Position numbers and translations under genes: made by a program. From Streptomyces canus (GTDB lineage Bacteria; Actinomycetota; Actinomycetes; Streptomycetales; Streptomycetaceae): a DNA stretch of 64,000 nucleotides. The notes under the pieces were generated by a model. It worked only from the letters and a program-made list of their open reading frames with translations, was not told where the DNA came from and made no database searches. Shown here in pieces: positions 43,447 to 51,797 of the stretch (position 1 is the stretch's first letter; each line of letters opens with the position of its first letter). Location of the stretch: positions 8,618,001 through 8,682,000 of the forward strand of contig NZ_JAUSWW010000001.1 of NCBI RefSeq assembly GCF_030815415.1, given 5' to 3'.

Positions 43447-44304
43447 ATGTACCAGAACACTCCGTCACGGAGCTCGATTCGACTGACCCGCCGGGGCCGC
43501 CTCGCCCTCATCGCGACCGGGGCCGTCGTGGCCGGCACCGCCGTGGCGGTGCCGCTGCTGGGCCTGGACAGCGACAAGGACGCCAAGCCCACTTCGCTGG
43601 TGATCCCGGAGGGCTGGCGCGCGAGCCAGATCTACGACGCCGTCGACAAGGTCCTCGCCCGTCCGGCCGGCACCACCAAGAAGGCCCTCGCCAAGGCGAA
43701 CCTGAAGCTGCCGACCGACGCCGAGGGCAATCCGGAGGGCTACCTCTTCCCGGCGACGTATCCGCTGAACGACAAGACCACGCCCGAGGCGCTGCTGACG
43801 TCCATGGCCGACACGGCCCACCAGAAGTTCAACGGCGCCCCGATCGCCGCCGGGGCCCAGCGCAACGCCATGAACGTCTACCAGGCCGTCACCATCGCGA
43901 GCATCGTCCAGGCCGAGGCCGCCACCAAGGCCGACATGGGCAAGGTGGCCCGGGTCATCTTCAACCGCCTCGAGCGCGGGATGCCCCTGCAGATGGACTC
44001 CACCATCAACTACGCGCTGGGCCGCTCCACGCTCAGGACGAGCGAGGCGGACACGCGGATCGACAGTCCTTACAACTCGTACCAGCGCATGGGCCTGCCC
44101 CCGACCCCGATCGACAACCCGGGCGAGGAGGCCGTGCGCGCGGCGATCACCCCGACGCCCGGTGACTGGCTGTACTTCGTCACGGTCAAGCCGGGCGACA
44201 CCCGCTTCACGGCCGACTACCAGGAGCACCTGCGTAACGTGGCCGAGTTCAACGCCCAGCAGAAGAGCGGCGGTTCGTCCGCTTCGCAGCAGCCGCCGAA
44301 GTGA
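43447..44304 (+). CDS. mltG: MltG-like endolytic transglycosylase
   Basis: 285 residues, short for the family because it lacks a long cytoplasmic N-terminus. A single membrane anchor (LALIATGAVVAGTAVAVPLLGL, about 19-40) precedes a YceG/MltG domain: LVIPEGWRASQIYDAV (LysM-like part), GYLFPATY, the catalytic-Glu motif ASIVQAEAA (Glu157) and DSTINYALGR...DSPYNSYQRMGLPPTPIDNPG. It cuts nascent glycan strands in the wall. The gene starts 43 nt after the exporter but its own upstream sequence is AT-rich, so a separate promoter is possible. It may be a second copy beside the main division-linked mltG of the genome. Confidence 0.92.
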   Translation: MYQNTPSRSSIRLTRRGRLALIATGAVVAGTAVAVPLLGLDSDKDAKPTSLVIPEGWRASQIYDAVDKVLARPAGTTKKALAKANLKLPTDAEGNPEGYLFPATYPLNDKTTPEALLTSMADTAHQKFNGAPIAAGAQRNAMNVYQAVTIASIVQAEAATKADMGKVARVIFNRLERGMPLQMDSTINYALGRSTLRTSEADTRIDSPYNSYQRMGLPPTPIDNPGEEAVRAAITPTPGDWLYFVTVKPGDTRFTADYQEHLRNVAEFNAQQKSGGSSASQQPPK

Positions 44305-44316
44305 CCCTGCGGGGCC

Positions 44317-45384
44317 TCAGGCGGCGACCGTCTCCCCTTCCAGCAGCCGCCTGATGTCCCGTACGGCCGCGCGGCCCGCCCGGTTGGCGCCGATGGTGCT
44401 GGCCGACGGGCCGTAACCGACGAGGTGGATACGGGGGTCGGCGACCGCGCGCGTCCCCTCGACGCGGATCCCGCCACCCGGCTCACGCAACTTCAGCGGC
44501 CTCAGATGATCGACGGCGGCCCGGAATCCGGTCGCCCACAGGATGACGTCGACGTCCGCACGCCGCCCGTCGTTCCACTCCACCCCGTCCGGAGTGATCC
44601 GGTCGAACATGGGCTGACGGTCCAGGACCCCGTCCTCGATGCCCTGCCGGATCGCGTCGTTGAGCGGCAGCCCGGTCACCGAGACCACACTCCTCGGCGG
44701 CAGCCCCTGCCGCACCCGTTCCTCGACGAGCGCCACAGCCTCCCGGCCGATCTCCTCGGTGAACGGGCCCTCACGGAAGACCGGCGGACGCCGCGTGACC
44801 CATGTGGTGGAGGCCGCGAACGGCGCGATCTCCAGCAGGTGCTGGGTGCCCGACGCGCCCCCGCCCACCACGAGGACCCGCTGCCCCGCGAACTCCTCGG
44901 GCCCCGGGTACTGCGCGGTGTGCAACTGCCGCCCCCGGAACGTCTCCTGGCCGGGATAGCGCGGCCAGAAGGGCCGGTCCCAGGTGCCGGTCGCGTTGAT
45001 CAGCGCCCGAGTCGCCCACGTCCCGGCCGAGGTCTCCACCAGGAGGCGCCCGTCCGTGCCCTCCCGCACCGCGTGCGCATCGACGGGCCGCCGCACCCGC
45101 AGGTCGAAGGCGCGCTCGTAGCTGTCGAAGTACTCGGCGATCACATCGGAGGACGCGCGCGCGGGATCGGCGTCGGTGAGCTCCATGCCCGGCAGGGCGT
45201 GCATCCCGTGCACCTTGCCGTACGTCAGCGAGGGCCACCGGAACTGCCAGGCGCCGCCCGGGCCGGGGGAGTGGTCCAGGACGACGAAGTCGCGCTCGGG
45301 CTCGAAACCGGTCCGGCGCAGGTGATAGGCGCTGGACAGACCGGCCTGACCAGCGCCTATGACGACGACCTCGATGTTGTTCAC
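44317..45384 (-). CDS. Class B-type flavin monooxygenase / FAD-dependent oxidoreductase
   Basis: 355 residues. Two Rossmann motifs: VVVIGAGQAGLSSAYHL at the N-terminus (FAD) and VLVVGGGASGTQHLLEI near 170 (NADPH). ALINATGTWDRPFWP and VILWATGFRAAVDHL are the linker ATG motifs of this group. Reaction and substrate are not evident; S- or N-oxygenation is the usual chemistry. It lies 46 nt downstream of ssuA on the same strand, so it is probably the last gene of the sulfonate operon, where a flavin monooxygenase may help release sulfur (inference). It is not an SsuD-type enzyme, which is a luciferase-like protein. Confidence 0.88.
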   Translation of the reverse strand: MNNIEVVVIGAGQAGLSSAYHLRRTGFEPERDFVVLDHSPGPGGAWQFRWPSLTYGKVHGMHALPGMELTDADPARASSDVIAEYFDSYERAFDLRVRRPVDAHAVREGTDGRLLVETSAGTWATRALINATGTWDRPFWPRYPGQETFRGRQLHTAQYPGPEEFAGQRVLVVGGGASGTQHLLEIAPFAASTTWVTRRPPVFREGPFTEEIGREAVALVEERVRQGLPPRSVVSVTGLPLNDAIRQGIEDGVLDRQPMFDRITPDGVEWNDGRRADVDVILWATGFRAAVDHLRPLKLREPGGGIRVEGTRAVADPRIHLVGYGPSASTIGANRAGRAAVRDIRRLLEGETVAA

Positions 45385-45430
45385 ATTTCTACCAACTGCG
45401 CCGGGGTCGCAGATCTTCCCGGCGGCCGGC

Positions 45431-46453
45431 CTACGACTTCTCGCCGCGCGCGGGGGTCGTGGACGGCGGCAGATCCGCGTTGAAGCGCGTGTCCACGTAG
45501 TCCGCGAAGTCGACCTTGTGCGGGATCAGCTTCAGCTCGGTGAAGGCGTCCGCGATCTCCTGCTCGGAGGCGATGAGCGGCTTGTCGACCGCGACCGAGA
45601 TCCGGCTGGCGTTGGTGCGCTTCACCGACGCCAGCGCCACCTCGTACGGTAGGCCGGTGTCCTTCGCCCACACCTCGGCCCACTCCTTCTGATGGTCGTG
45701 GACCCACGCGGTCGCCCGGCGCAGCCGCTCCAGGTAGTCCCTGATCGCGGCGGCCTTCTTTTTGTCCCGCAGTGCGCTCGGCGCCGCCACCTGGAAGGTG
45801 AGGCCGTTGGTGACGCCGTCGCCGGTGGTGAGGACGCGGCCCTGCTTGCCCTCAAGGATCTGGGAGGTGTACGGGTCCCAGACCGCCCACGCGTCGACCT
45901 TGCCGGAGGTGAACGCGGCCAGCGCGTCGGCCGGCTGGAGGTACTTGACCTTGACGTCGCTCAGACTCAGACCGGCCTCCTTGAGGGAGGCGACCAACTG
46001 GTAGTTGGCGGAGGAACCCTGAGCCACGGCGACCGACCTGCCCTTGAGCTGCTCGGCCTTCGTCAGCTTCGAGTCGTTCGGTACGAGGATGGCGTCACCC
46101 TTGGACGTGCCGTGGAAGGCGGCCACGACCTTGATCCGGGAGCCGGCTCCGGCGGCGAACACCGGCGGGGTGTTGCCGACGCCGCCGATGTCTACGGCCT
46201 TGGCGTTGACGGCCTCCAGCAGGGGCGGGCCGGAGGTGAACGTCGACCACTTGATCTTGTAGTCGAGGTTCTTGAGTTCACCCGCGGCACGCAGGATCGC
46301 CTCCGAACCCCCCTTCTGGTCACCGACCTCGAGGGTGAGCGAGCCCTGGCCGTCGGTGCCGGTCCCCGTACCGGCGGTGGCGTTGCCGCCGCAGGCGGTG
46401 AGCAGGAGGGCGAGGGGGAGGAGCAGTGCGGCGGGGGCGAGGCGTCGTCGCAT
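45431..46453 (-). CDS. ssuA: Sulfonate ABC transporter, substrate-binding lipoprotein
   Basis: 340 residues. Lipoprotein signal LLPLALLLTACGG with Cys21. The mature part is a periplasmic-binding fold of the NMT1/SsuA type: TLEVGDQKGGSEAILRAAG, GPPLLEAVNAKAVDIGGVGNTPPVFAAGAG, AVAQGSSANYQLVASLKEAGLS and VDAWAVWDPYTSQI. It binds alkanesulfonates outside the membrane and hands them to SsuC. Start 46453 (MRRRLAP) is 41 nt after the ssuB stop. Third gene of the operon. Confidence 0.93.
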   Translation of the reverse strand: MRRRLAPAALLLPLALLLTACGGNATAGTGTGTDGQGSLTLEVGDQKGGSEAILRAAGELKNLDYKIKWSTFTSGPPLLEAVNAKAVDIGGVGNTPPVFAAGAGSRIKVVAAFHGTSKGDAILVPNDSKLTKAEQLKGRSVAVAQGSSANYQLVASLKEAGLSLSDVKVKYLQPADALAAFTSGKVDAWAVWDPYTSQILEGKQGRVLTTGDGVTNGLTFQVAAPSALRDKKKAAAIRDYLERLRRATAWVHDHQKEWAEVWAKDTGLPYEVALASVKRTNASRISVAVDKPLIASEQEIADAFTELKLIPHKVDFADYVDTRFNADLPPSTTPARGEKS

Positions 46454-46494
46454 GGGGGTTCCGTTCTGTGGGGTCGCTGTTGTCGTGGGGGGTT

Positions 46495-47271
46495 TCAGGC
46501 GGCTTCGGCGGCGGTGTCGACGCCCAGACGTTCCAGGAGGCCGGCGCGCAGCTCCGCGAACCGGGGGTCGGTGATGTCGCGCGGGCGGTCGAGGTCGATG
46601 CGCTGCTCGTGGGCGATGACCCCGTCGTCCATCACCAGGACACGGTCGGCGAGCAGGACGGCCTCCTCGACGTCGTGCGTGACGAGCAGCACGGCGCAGC
46701 CGCGGCGCTGCCACAACTCGCCCACCAGACGCTGGGCCTTGATACGGGTGAGTGCGTCGAGCGCGCCGAACGGCTCGTCGAGCAGCAGGAGATCGGGCTC
46801 GCGGACCAACGCCCTGGCCAGCGAGGCGCGTTGGGCCTCGCCACCGGAGAGGGTCTTGGGCCAGGCGTCCGAGCGGTGGCCCAGTCCGACCTCGTCCAGG
46901 GCCTTGTCGGCGACGGTCCGTGCGGGCTTGCCCGGCAGGCCGAGCAGGACGTTGCGCCACACCTTCTTCCACGGCATCAGCCGGGGTGCCTGGAAGGCGA
47001 CAGCCTTGCGGCGCGGCACCAGAACGGTGCCCTCGATGTCCCGGTCGAGGCCGGCGAGGATGGGCAGCAGGGTGGACTTGCCGCAGCCGCTGCGGCCGAG
47101 AAGGGCCACGAACTCGCCGGGCCGGACGTCGAGTTCGAGGTCGTCGATGACGGCGCGGCCGTCGAAGGAGCGGGTCAGCCCTTCGACGCGGACCGCATGC
47201 GGGGCGCGGGGAACCGGGGGCGTGTCCGGCCCCTCGGTAGTGGTCACCGGCCGGTGAACGTCGGTCGCCAT
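46495..47271 (-). CDS. ssuB: Sulfonate ABC transporter, ATP-binding protein
   Basis: 258 residues. Walker A LLGRSGCGKSTLL, Q-loop AVAFQAPRLMPW, signature LSGGEAQRASLARAL, Walker B LLLLDEPFGALD and H-loop LVTHDVEEA are all canonical for the nitrate/sulfonate/taurine importer class. Drives SsuC. The start at 47271 (MATDVHRP) overlaps the ssuC end by 28 nt, implying translational coupling; its ribosome site is weak (AAAGG). Confidence 0.94.
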   Translation of the reverse strand: MATDVHRPVTTTEGPDTPPVPRAPHAVRVEGLTRSFDGRAVIDDLELDVRPGEFVALLGRSGCGKSTLLPILAGLDRDIEGTVLVPRRKAVAFQAPRLMPWKKVWRNVLLGLPGKPARTVADKALDEVGLGHRSDAWPKTLSGGEAQRASLARALVREPDLLLLDEPFGALDALTRIKAQRLVGELWQRRGCAVLLVTHDVEEAVLLADRVLVMDDGVIAHEQRIDLDRPRDITDPRFAELRAGLLERLGVDTAAEAA

Positions 47272-48122
47272 TGCAGCAGCAGCCTTTCGAGGGAGCGGAC
47301 GATGAAGTCGGCGAGCAGGCCGAGGAAGGCGTAGACGATCAGGCAGACCACGATCACGTCGGTCCGCAGGAAGTCCCGTGCCTGGACCATGAGGAATCCG
47401 ATCCCGGAGTCCGCGTTGACCTGCTCGGCGAAGACCAGCGCCAGCCAGGCGATGCCGAGGGAGTAGCGCAGACCGGTCAGGGCGCCGGGCAGCGCTCCCG
47501 GCAGGACGACGTGCCGCACCAGCCCCCATCGCGAGAGACCGAGGGACTCGCCCGCCTCGATCAACTGGGCGTCGACACCGCGGATACCGGCGTAGACATT
47601 GAGGTAGAGCGGGAAGGTCACGCCGAGCGTGATGATCGCGACCTTGGGTGCCTCGCCGATGCCGAACCAGATGATGAACAGCGGGATGAGACCGACGAAC
47701 GGCACGGTCCGCAGCATCTGGACAGGGGCGTCCACGAGGTCCTCGCCGATCCGGAACAGGCCCGAGACGAGGGCGAGTCCGGTGCCGACGAGGGTGCCGA
47801 GAAGCAGACCGACGGCGACGCGCTGGAGGGAGATGGTCATGGCGGAGGCCAGCGAGCCGTCGGAGATCAGATCGCTCGCGACCTGCGCGATCCGGCCCGG
47901 TGAGGCGAGTACGTCGGAGGCCAGCACACCTGTGGCGCTGAGGAGTTGCCAGAGCACCAGCAGGAGGACCGGGCCGGTGGTGCGGCGCAGCCAGCGGGGG
48001 ACGCGGGTGCGTCGGGAGGAGACGGGGACGATGGGTTCGAGGTCGAGCGGGGCGTCGCCCGACCCGGACTTGACCGAAATATCGGATTCGTGGGGGTGTG
48101 GTGGGGCATGGCTGATGCTCAT
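47244..48122 (-). CDS. ssuC: Sulfonate ABC transporter, permease
   Basis: 292 residues with about six membrane helices. The EAA loop for coupling to the ATPase is EAGESLGLSRWGLVRHVVLPGALPGALTGLRY near 192-222. The extended charged N-terminus (about 50 residues) before the first helix is typical of actinomycete SsuC. Start 48122 (MSISHAPPHPH) has GGAGC upstream. It is the first transporter gene; a Cys-rich leader peptide is encoded 156 nt upstream on the same strand. Confidence 0.94.
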   Translation of the reverse strand: MSISHAPPHPHESDISVKSGSGDAPLDLEPIVPVSSRRTRVPRWLRRTTGPVLLLVLWQLLSATGVLASDVLASPGRIAQVASDLISDGSLASAMTISLQRVAVGLLLGTLVGTGLALVSGLFRIGEDLVDAPVQMLRTVPFVGLIPLFIIWFGIGEAPKVAIITLGVTFPLYLNVYAGIRGVDAQLIEAGESLGLSRWGLVRHVVLPGALPGALTGLRYSLGIAWLALVFAEQVNADSGIGFLMVQARDFLRTDVIVVCLIVYAFLGLLADFIVRSLERLLLQWRPTFTGR

Positions 48123-48278
48123 GAGTGCTCCACGGAGGGGAGAGCGGCCGATGAGGGGGAGTTGGGGGGCCGCGACCGTGCGCCGTCGTCTCAGGTGTGC
48201 ACCGGTGTGAGGGGGTGCGCGCGGATCAGACGTGCGGGCAGAGCGGAGCGCAGGCGCGAGGGGGTGCGAAAAGGGGCG

Positions 48279-48362
48279 TCAGCAGCCGCGGCGACACGCG
48301 GCGGAGGCCACCCGCAGCAGGTCGATGTGACCGCGCGTGGTGAGCAGAGCTGAACGCAACAT
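48279..48362 (-). CDS. Cysteine-type regulatory leader peptide (27 residues)
   Basis: Reads MLRSALLTTRGHIDLLRVAS, then AACRRGC and stop. The RSALLTTRGHIDLLRVAS pattern followed by clustered Cys codons is the hallmark of actinobacterial leader peptides ahead of sulfur-uptake operons. Ribosome stalling at the two Cys codons when cysteine is short is thought to open the downstream operon (established for related peptides; inferred here). It lies 156 nt upstream of ssuC. The -10 box ends only 7 nt before the ATG, so the transcript may be leaderless. Confidence 0.82.
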   Translation of the reverse strand: MLRSALLTTRGHIDLLRVASAACRRGC

Positions 48363-48369
48363 GCCGCCG

Positions 48370-48399
48370 AAAGTAGCCAGATGGCGTGGCCATGGTCAA
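48370..48399 (-). promoter_or_regulatory. Housekeeping-type promoter for the leader-ssuCBA operon
   Basis: On the minus strand, -35 TTGACC (48394-48399) and -10 TACTTT (48370-48375) are separated by 18 bp. The predicted start of transcription falls within about 1-2 nt of the leader-peptide ATG (48362). Confidence 0.65.
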
Positions 48400-48484
48400 T
48401 GGTGTCTCGCGGAGTGGACAGGCCGTATCAACGGTCGGGCGGCCGGTCACCCGCGACACCGGGCGAATGGGCGAGGATGGGTGT

Positions 48485-48907
48485 ATGTCAGATGCGTTCA
48501 CCACCCGAGTCCTGAACATCACTTCCGGTTCGACGGAGCGGGTCGTCGACCTGACCGCCGACTGCGAGGCGTTCCTGCGGGAGGCGGCCGCCGGCCGCGA
48601 AGGACTCCTCAACATCTTCGTCCCGCATGCCACCGCGGGCATCGCGATCATCGAGACGGGCGCCGGCAGCGACAGCGACCTCCTCGCCGCCCTGCACACC
48701 CTCCTCCCCTCCGACGACCGCTGGCAGCACCGGCACGGCAGCCCCGGCCACGGCCGCGACCATGTCCTCCCCGCGTTCGTACCACCGCACGCGACACTGC
48801 CGGTGGTGGACGGGCGGCTGGAGCTGGGGACGTGGCAGTCGGTGTGTCTGGTGGATACGAATCGCGACAACCCGGACAGGAAGGTCCGGTTGTCGTTCCT
48901 TGGGTGA
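48485..48907 (+). CDS. YjbQ family protein (secondary thiamine-phosphate synthase-like)
   Basis: 140 residues, single UPF0047/YjbQ domain. Visible family blocks: LNIFVPHATAGIAIIETG near 40-57, HGSPGHGRDHVLPAFVPPHATLPVVDGRLELGTWQSV near 83-119 and LVDTNRDNPDRKVRLSFLG at the end. The two His-containing loops bind metal. In E. coli YjbQ has weak thiamine-phosphate synthase activity; the real role is unknown. The ATG at 48485 (MSDAFTTR) was chosen because the 33 upstream in-frame codons overlap the ssu promoter region. Confidence 0.92.
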   Translation: MSDAFTTRVLNITSGSTERVVDLTADCEAFLREAAAGREGLLNIFVPHATAGIAIIETGAGSDSDLLAALHTLLPSDDRWQHRHGSPGHGRDHVLPAFVPPHATLPVVDGRLELGTWQSVCLVDTNRDNPDRKVRLSFLG

Positions 48908-48945
48908 GGCCCTGATCGCGAGGTCGCTTGAGACTGCCCTGTCGG

Positions 48946-49650
48946 TCACTTGCCGTACGCCTGCTTCCAGCGCGCCCGGTGGCGGGAATCTCCCTGTCCA
49001 TGGCCGTTCACGCCGCTCAACGACAAGAGGGAAGCACCGTTGTTCCACAATCCGAGGTGATCCCGGTGCACGGCGAGGATGCCGTGCTCCACCGCGAACT
49101 TCTCCGAGGGGCGACTGAATCGCGTAGTCGTCACGAACACGGCCACATCTGCCCGGAAGTGCACTCTGGCTCCCAGCAGATCGCGCAACTCCCGACTCGC
49201 GATGGTGCTGCTCGGTGCGTACCGCTTGCATTGGACCACCATGGTCCGGCCGTCCGGGAGACGCCCGAGGACGTCAGCACCGTTGTCGTGCGAACCACCC
49301 ACCCGCCGGACCTCCGTGCACCCGTCGCGGCGGCACAAGCCCGCCACCAGCTCCTCGAACTCCGTGCCGGTCATGGCATCCACCTCGGCGAGGGTCCGGC
49401 GGCCGGCCTTCACTTCCTCGTCCTGTCGCCAACGGCGGTCCCGTGCACGCACCATCCGATCCGTGCGCCACAACCACCAGCCGAGCGCCCCGATGCCCCC
49501 GAGCAGCAGGGCCGCCGTGACATACGGCCACACGGCCGACCAGTACGCCACCAAGAGGGCAAGCAGCACACCGCCGCCGATCACGGCCGACTTCAGCCGA
49601 GCCTTCCGCCTCCTCCGAGCAGCTGCGCCCCGTCCACGCCGAGCAGTCAT
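48946..49650 (-). CDS. Membrane-anchored Mrr-type restriction endonuclease
   Basis: 234 residues. The basic N-terminus (RRGRGAAARRRRKARLK) is followed by two membrane helices (about 22-38 and 44-62) and a cytoplasmic Mrr_cat domain starting at MTGTEFEELVAGLCRRDG. The nuclease core is intact: DNGADVLG (Asp126) and VVQCKRY (Gln140, Lys142), the D...QxK arrangement of PD-(D/E)xK Mrr enzymes, which cut methylated or foreign DNA. No methyltransferase or specificity gene is adjacent. It may inspect incoming DNA at the membrane (inference). Confidence 0.9.
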   Translation of the reverse strand: MTARRGRGAAARRRRKARLKSAVIGGGVLLALLVAYWSAVWPYVTAALLLGGIGALGWWLWRTDRMVRARDRRWRQDEEVKAGRRTLAEVDAMTGTEFEELVAGLCRRDGCTEVRRVGGSHDNGADVLGRLPDGRTMVVQCKRYAPSSTIASRELRDLLGARVHFRADVAVFVTTTRFSRPSEKFAVEHGILAVHRDHLGLWNNGASLLSLSGVNGHGQGDSRHRARWKQAYGK

Positions 49651-49773
49651 CCCCGCCTCCCCCTGCCGTCCCTGATGGGCAGTCTGGGCAGTTCAGAGCC
49701 GAGCGAGAAGGGCGCGAGTCAGCCATGGTCCGATCGGCTCACACGCGTCAGTTCGGCACCGACCGCGTCGCCG

Positions 49774-50673
49774 TCAGTACACCGACAGCCCGTAGGCGCT
49801 CAGCGCTTCCTGGATGGGCTGGTAGAACGTGGTCCCGCCCGAGGTGCAGTTGCCGGAGCCGCCGGAGAGGATGCCGAGGACCTTGTCGCCGGCGTAGAGC
49901 GGGCCGCCGCTGTCGCCGGGTTCGGCGCAGATGTTGGTCTGGATCAGGCCGTAGACGATGTCTCCGCTCGCGTAGTTGACGGTCGCGTTGAGCGCGGTGA
50001 CCCTGCCGCAGCGGACGCCGGTGATCGCTCCCCGGCGGCAGACGGTCTGGCCGACATAGGCGGTCGCGGTCCCGGTGATGTCGACGGATCCGATGGTGCC
50101 GGGGTGCGGTACGGCCGGATTGGAGTACCGGACGACACCGAAGTCGTTGCCGGGGAAGCTGGTGGCGGTGGTGGAACCGATCGTCGTGGTCTGGGCGGAG
50201 CTGGTGTACCAGGTGGTCGCGCCGTCGGTGCAGTGGCCCGCGGTGACGAAGTAGTAGGTGGATCCGCTCTGTACGTTGACCCCGGCCGAACAGCGCCAGG
50301 CGGACGTGTAGATGCCGTCGCCGCCCGAGAGGAGGGTGCGGAGCGGGCCGTCGAGCCGTTCGAGGCGCGCGGCACCCGGGAAACGCCCGGTGGTGCGCCG
50401 CAGTTGGGCCAGGTCGGTCTCCGTGACCGTGGAGTCGGCGAGCACCCGTAACGTCCCGGAGCGCTCGTCGACGGCCCAGCTCGTCCCCGCGATTCCCAGG
50501 TAACCGACGGCCGAGGCGGCGTCGGAGACCGAGGTGGCCGAGGGCGCGGCGCCGGCCGTGGGCTCCGCGGCCGCGCCGGCGTCGGACACCGCGAGCGCGG
50601 TCACGACGAGCAGGCTCAGCACCGAGGCGATCAGCCGTGGACGTCTGGTGGTGGTACGGCGTGCTCTGATCAC
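49774..50673 (-). CDS. Streptogrisin-like secreted trypsin-fold protease (contains a TTA codon)
   Basis: 299 residues: signal peptide (LIASVLSLLVVTALAVSDAGA), a propeptide (about 35-117) and a mature protease starting near 118 (SGGDGIY). The S1E triad is complete: His147 in TAGHC, Asp177 in NDFGVV and Ser255 in GDSGGP, with three likely disulfides among C128/C148, C212/C222 and C249/C276. Leu75 in the propeptide is coded by TTA (50449-50451), the only in-frame TTA I found in the window, so translation should depend on the bldA tRNA and be tied to development. GTG start with GGGGAG upstream. Confidence 0.95.
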   Translation of the reverse strand: MIRARRTTTRRPRLIASVLSLLVVTALAVSDAGAAAEPTAGAAPSATSVSDAASAVGYLGIAGTSWAVDERSGTLRVLADSTVTETDLAQLRRTTGRFPGAARLERLDGPLRTLLSGGDGIYTSAWRCSAGVNVQSGSTYYFVTAGHCTDGATTWYTSSAQTTTIGSTTATSFPGNDFGVVRYSNPAVPHPGTIGSVDITGTATAYVGQTVCRRGAITGVRCGRVTALNATVNYASGDIVYGLIQTNICAEPGDSGGPLYAGDKVLGILSGGSGNCTSGGTTFYQPIQEALSAYGLSVY

Positions 50674-50875
50674 CGAAGTCTCCCCGAGGTCGGTAGGCCG
50701 GGTTCGCGGCAGGCCCGAACGGTCGTCGGGCGTGCCGTACTTCCGTGCGTGGTGCTCCGGCGCCGTGATGCGTGCGCGATTGTTCAGGGCGCGGTGGCGG
50801 CGGGACGCGGCCTCAGTGTGCCCGGCCGCGCCCGGCGTGGGTAGGCGGTCGTCGGCCGACCTGGAACCGATGGGG

Positions 50876-51709
50876 TCAGGCGGCGGCCCGGAGGTGTTCG
50901 AGCAGCAGACGGTTCAGCGACTCGGGGGCCTCCTCGGGGATCCAGTGGCTGACATCTCGCAGGGTCTCGAACCGGTACGGTCCCTTGACCCACTGCGCGG
51001 TCTCCCGCGCGGCCGCCGGTCCGAACGCGAGGTCCGCCGTGCTCCAGACGTACAGCGTGGGTACGTCGATGACGCCGATGGCGCGTTCGGGGCGGCCGGC
51101 CCGGTACCAGTTCAGCGCCGCCGTGAGGGCGCCAGGCCGGGACAGATGCCGCACGTAGGCCTCGGCACTGGACTGCGGGACCTTCCCGGCGTAGAAGGCG
51201 CGCAGCTTCTCGGCGTCATGGGCCAGCATCTCGTTCTCGGTGGCGGGAGTCTCACGCCAGTCGATCATGTAGCGCGACCGTGCGCGCTGGTCGTCGTCGG
51301 TGCGCAGCGCGTGGGCGAGGGCGCCGGGATGCGGGGTCGAGACGACCGTCAGCGTGCGTACGCGGGCGGGATGGGTATCGGCCGTCCACCAGGCCACGGC
51401 GCCTCCCCAGTCGTGGCCGACCAGGTCGAACGTCGTCCAGCCCAGCCACTCCGTGATCGCGACGACGTCGTCGACCAGGATGTCGACGCGATAGTCCTCG
51501 GACCGCTCGGGGCGGACCCCGGGGGAGTAGCCGCGCTGGTCGGGAGCGACCACGCGGTAGCCGCGCGCGGCCAGTGTCGCGATCTGGTGCCGCCACGCCG
51601 CCCTCGTCTGCGGGAAGCCGTGCAGGAGCAGTAGCGGGCGGCCGTCCGGCGGGCCCGCCACCGTGGCGTCGAACGTGCCCGCGGAGGTGGGGATGCTCAG
51701 CTCGGCCAC
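50876..51709 (-). CDS. Alpha/beta hydrolase, epoxide hydrolase/dehalogenase-like
   Basis: 277 residues. The oxyanion-hole motif HGFPQ and the elbow VGHDWGG, with Asp rather than Ser as nucleophile, mark the epoxide hydrolase/haloalkane dehalogenase branch. The C-terminal His is in LRDVSHWIPEE, and the lid contains YMIDWRE. Substrate unknown. The GTG at 51709 has a perfect AAGGAGG 5 nt upstream; the ATG five codons earlier (51724) sits inside that ribosome site. A 14-bp palindrome of TetR-operator type lies 16-29 nt upstream of the start. Confidence 0.9.
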   Translation of the reverse strand: MAELSIPTSAGTFDATVAGPPDGRPLLLLHGFPQTRAAWRHQIATLAARGYRVVAPDQRGYSPGVRPERSEDYRVDILVDDVVAITEWLGWTTFDLVGHDWGGAVAWWTADTHPARVRTLTVVSTPHPGALAHALRTDDDQRARSRYMIDWRETPATENEMLAHDAEKLRAFYAGKVPQSSAEAYVRHLSRPGALTAALNWYRAGRPERAIGVIDVPTLYVWSTADLAFGPAAARETAQWVKGPYRFETLRDVSHWIPEEAPESLNRLLLEHLRAAA

Positions 51710-51724
51710 GGCCGCCTCCTTCAT

Positions 51725-51738
51725 ACCGACTGGTCGGT
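51725..51738. promoter_or_regulatory. TetR-type operator palindrome
   Basis: ACCGAC, TG, GTCGGT: perfect 6-bp arms around a 2-bp centre, directly upstream of the epoxide-hydrolase-like gene. ACCGAC/GTCGGT arms are typical of TetR-family operators. No TetR gene is adjacent on either side. Confidence 0.6.
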
Positions 51739-51797
51739 CAGCCTTCTTGCGCAGGGCCGGGATGTCAAGGCGGAGGGTGCCGGGCGACGGCGTGGAC

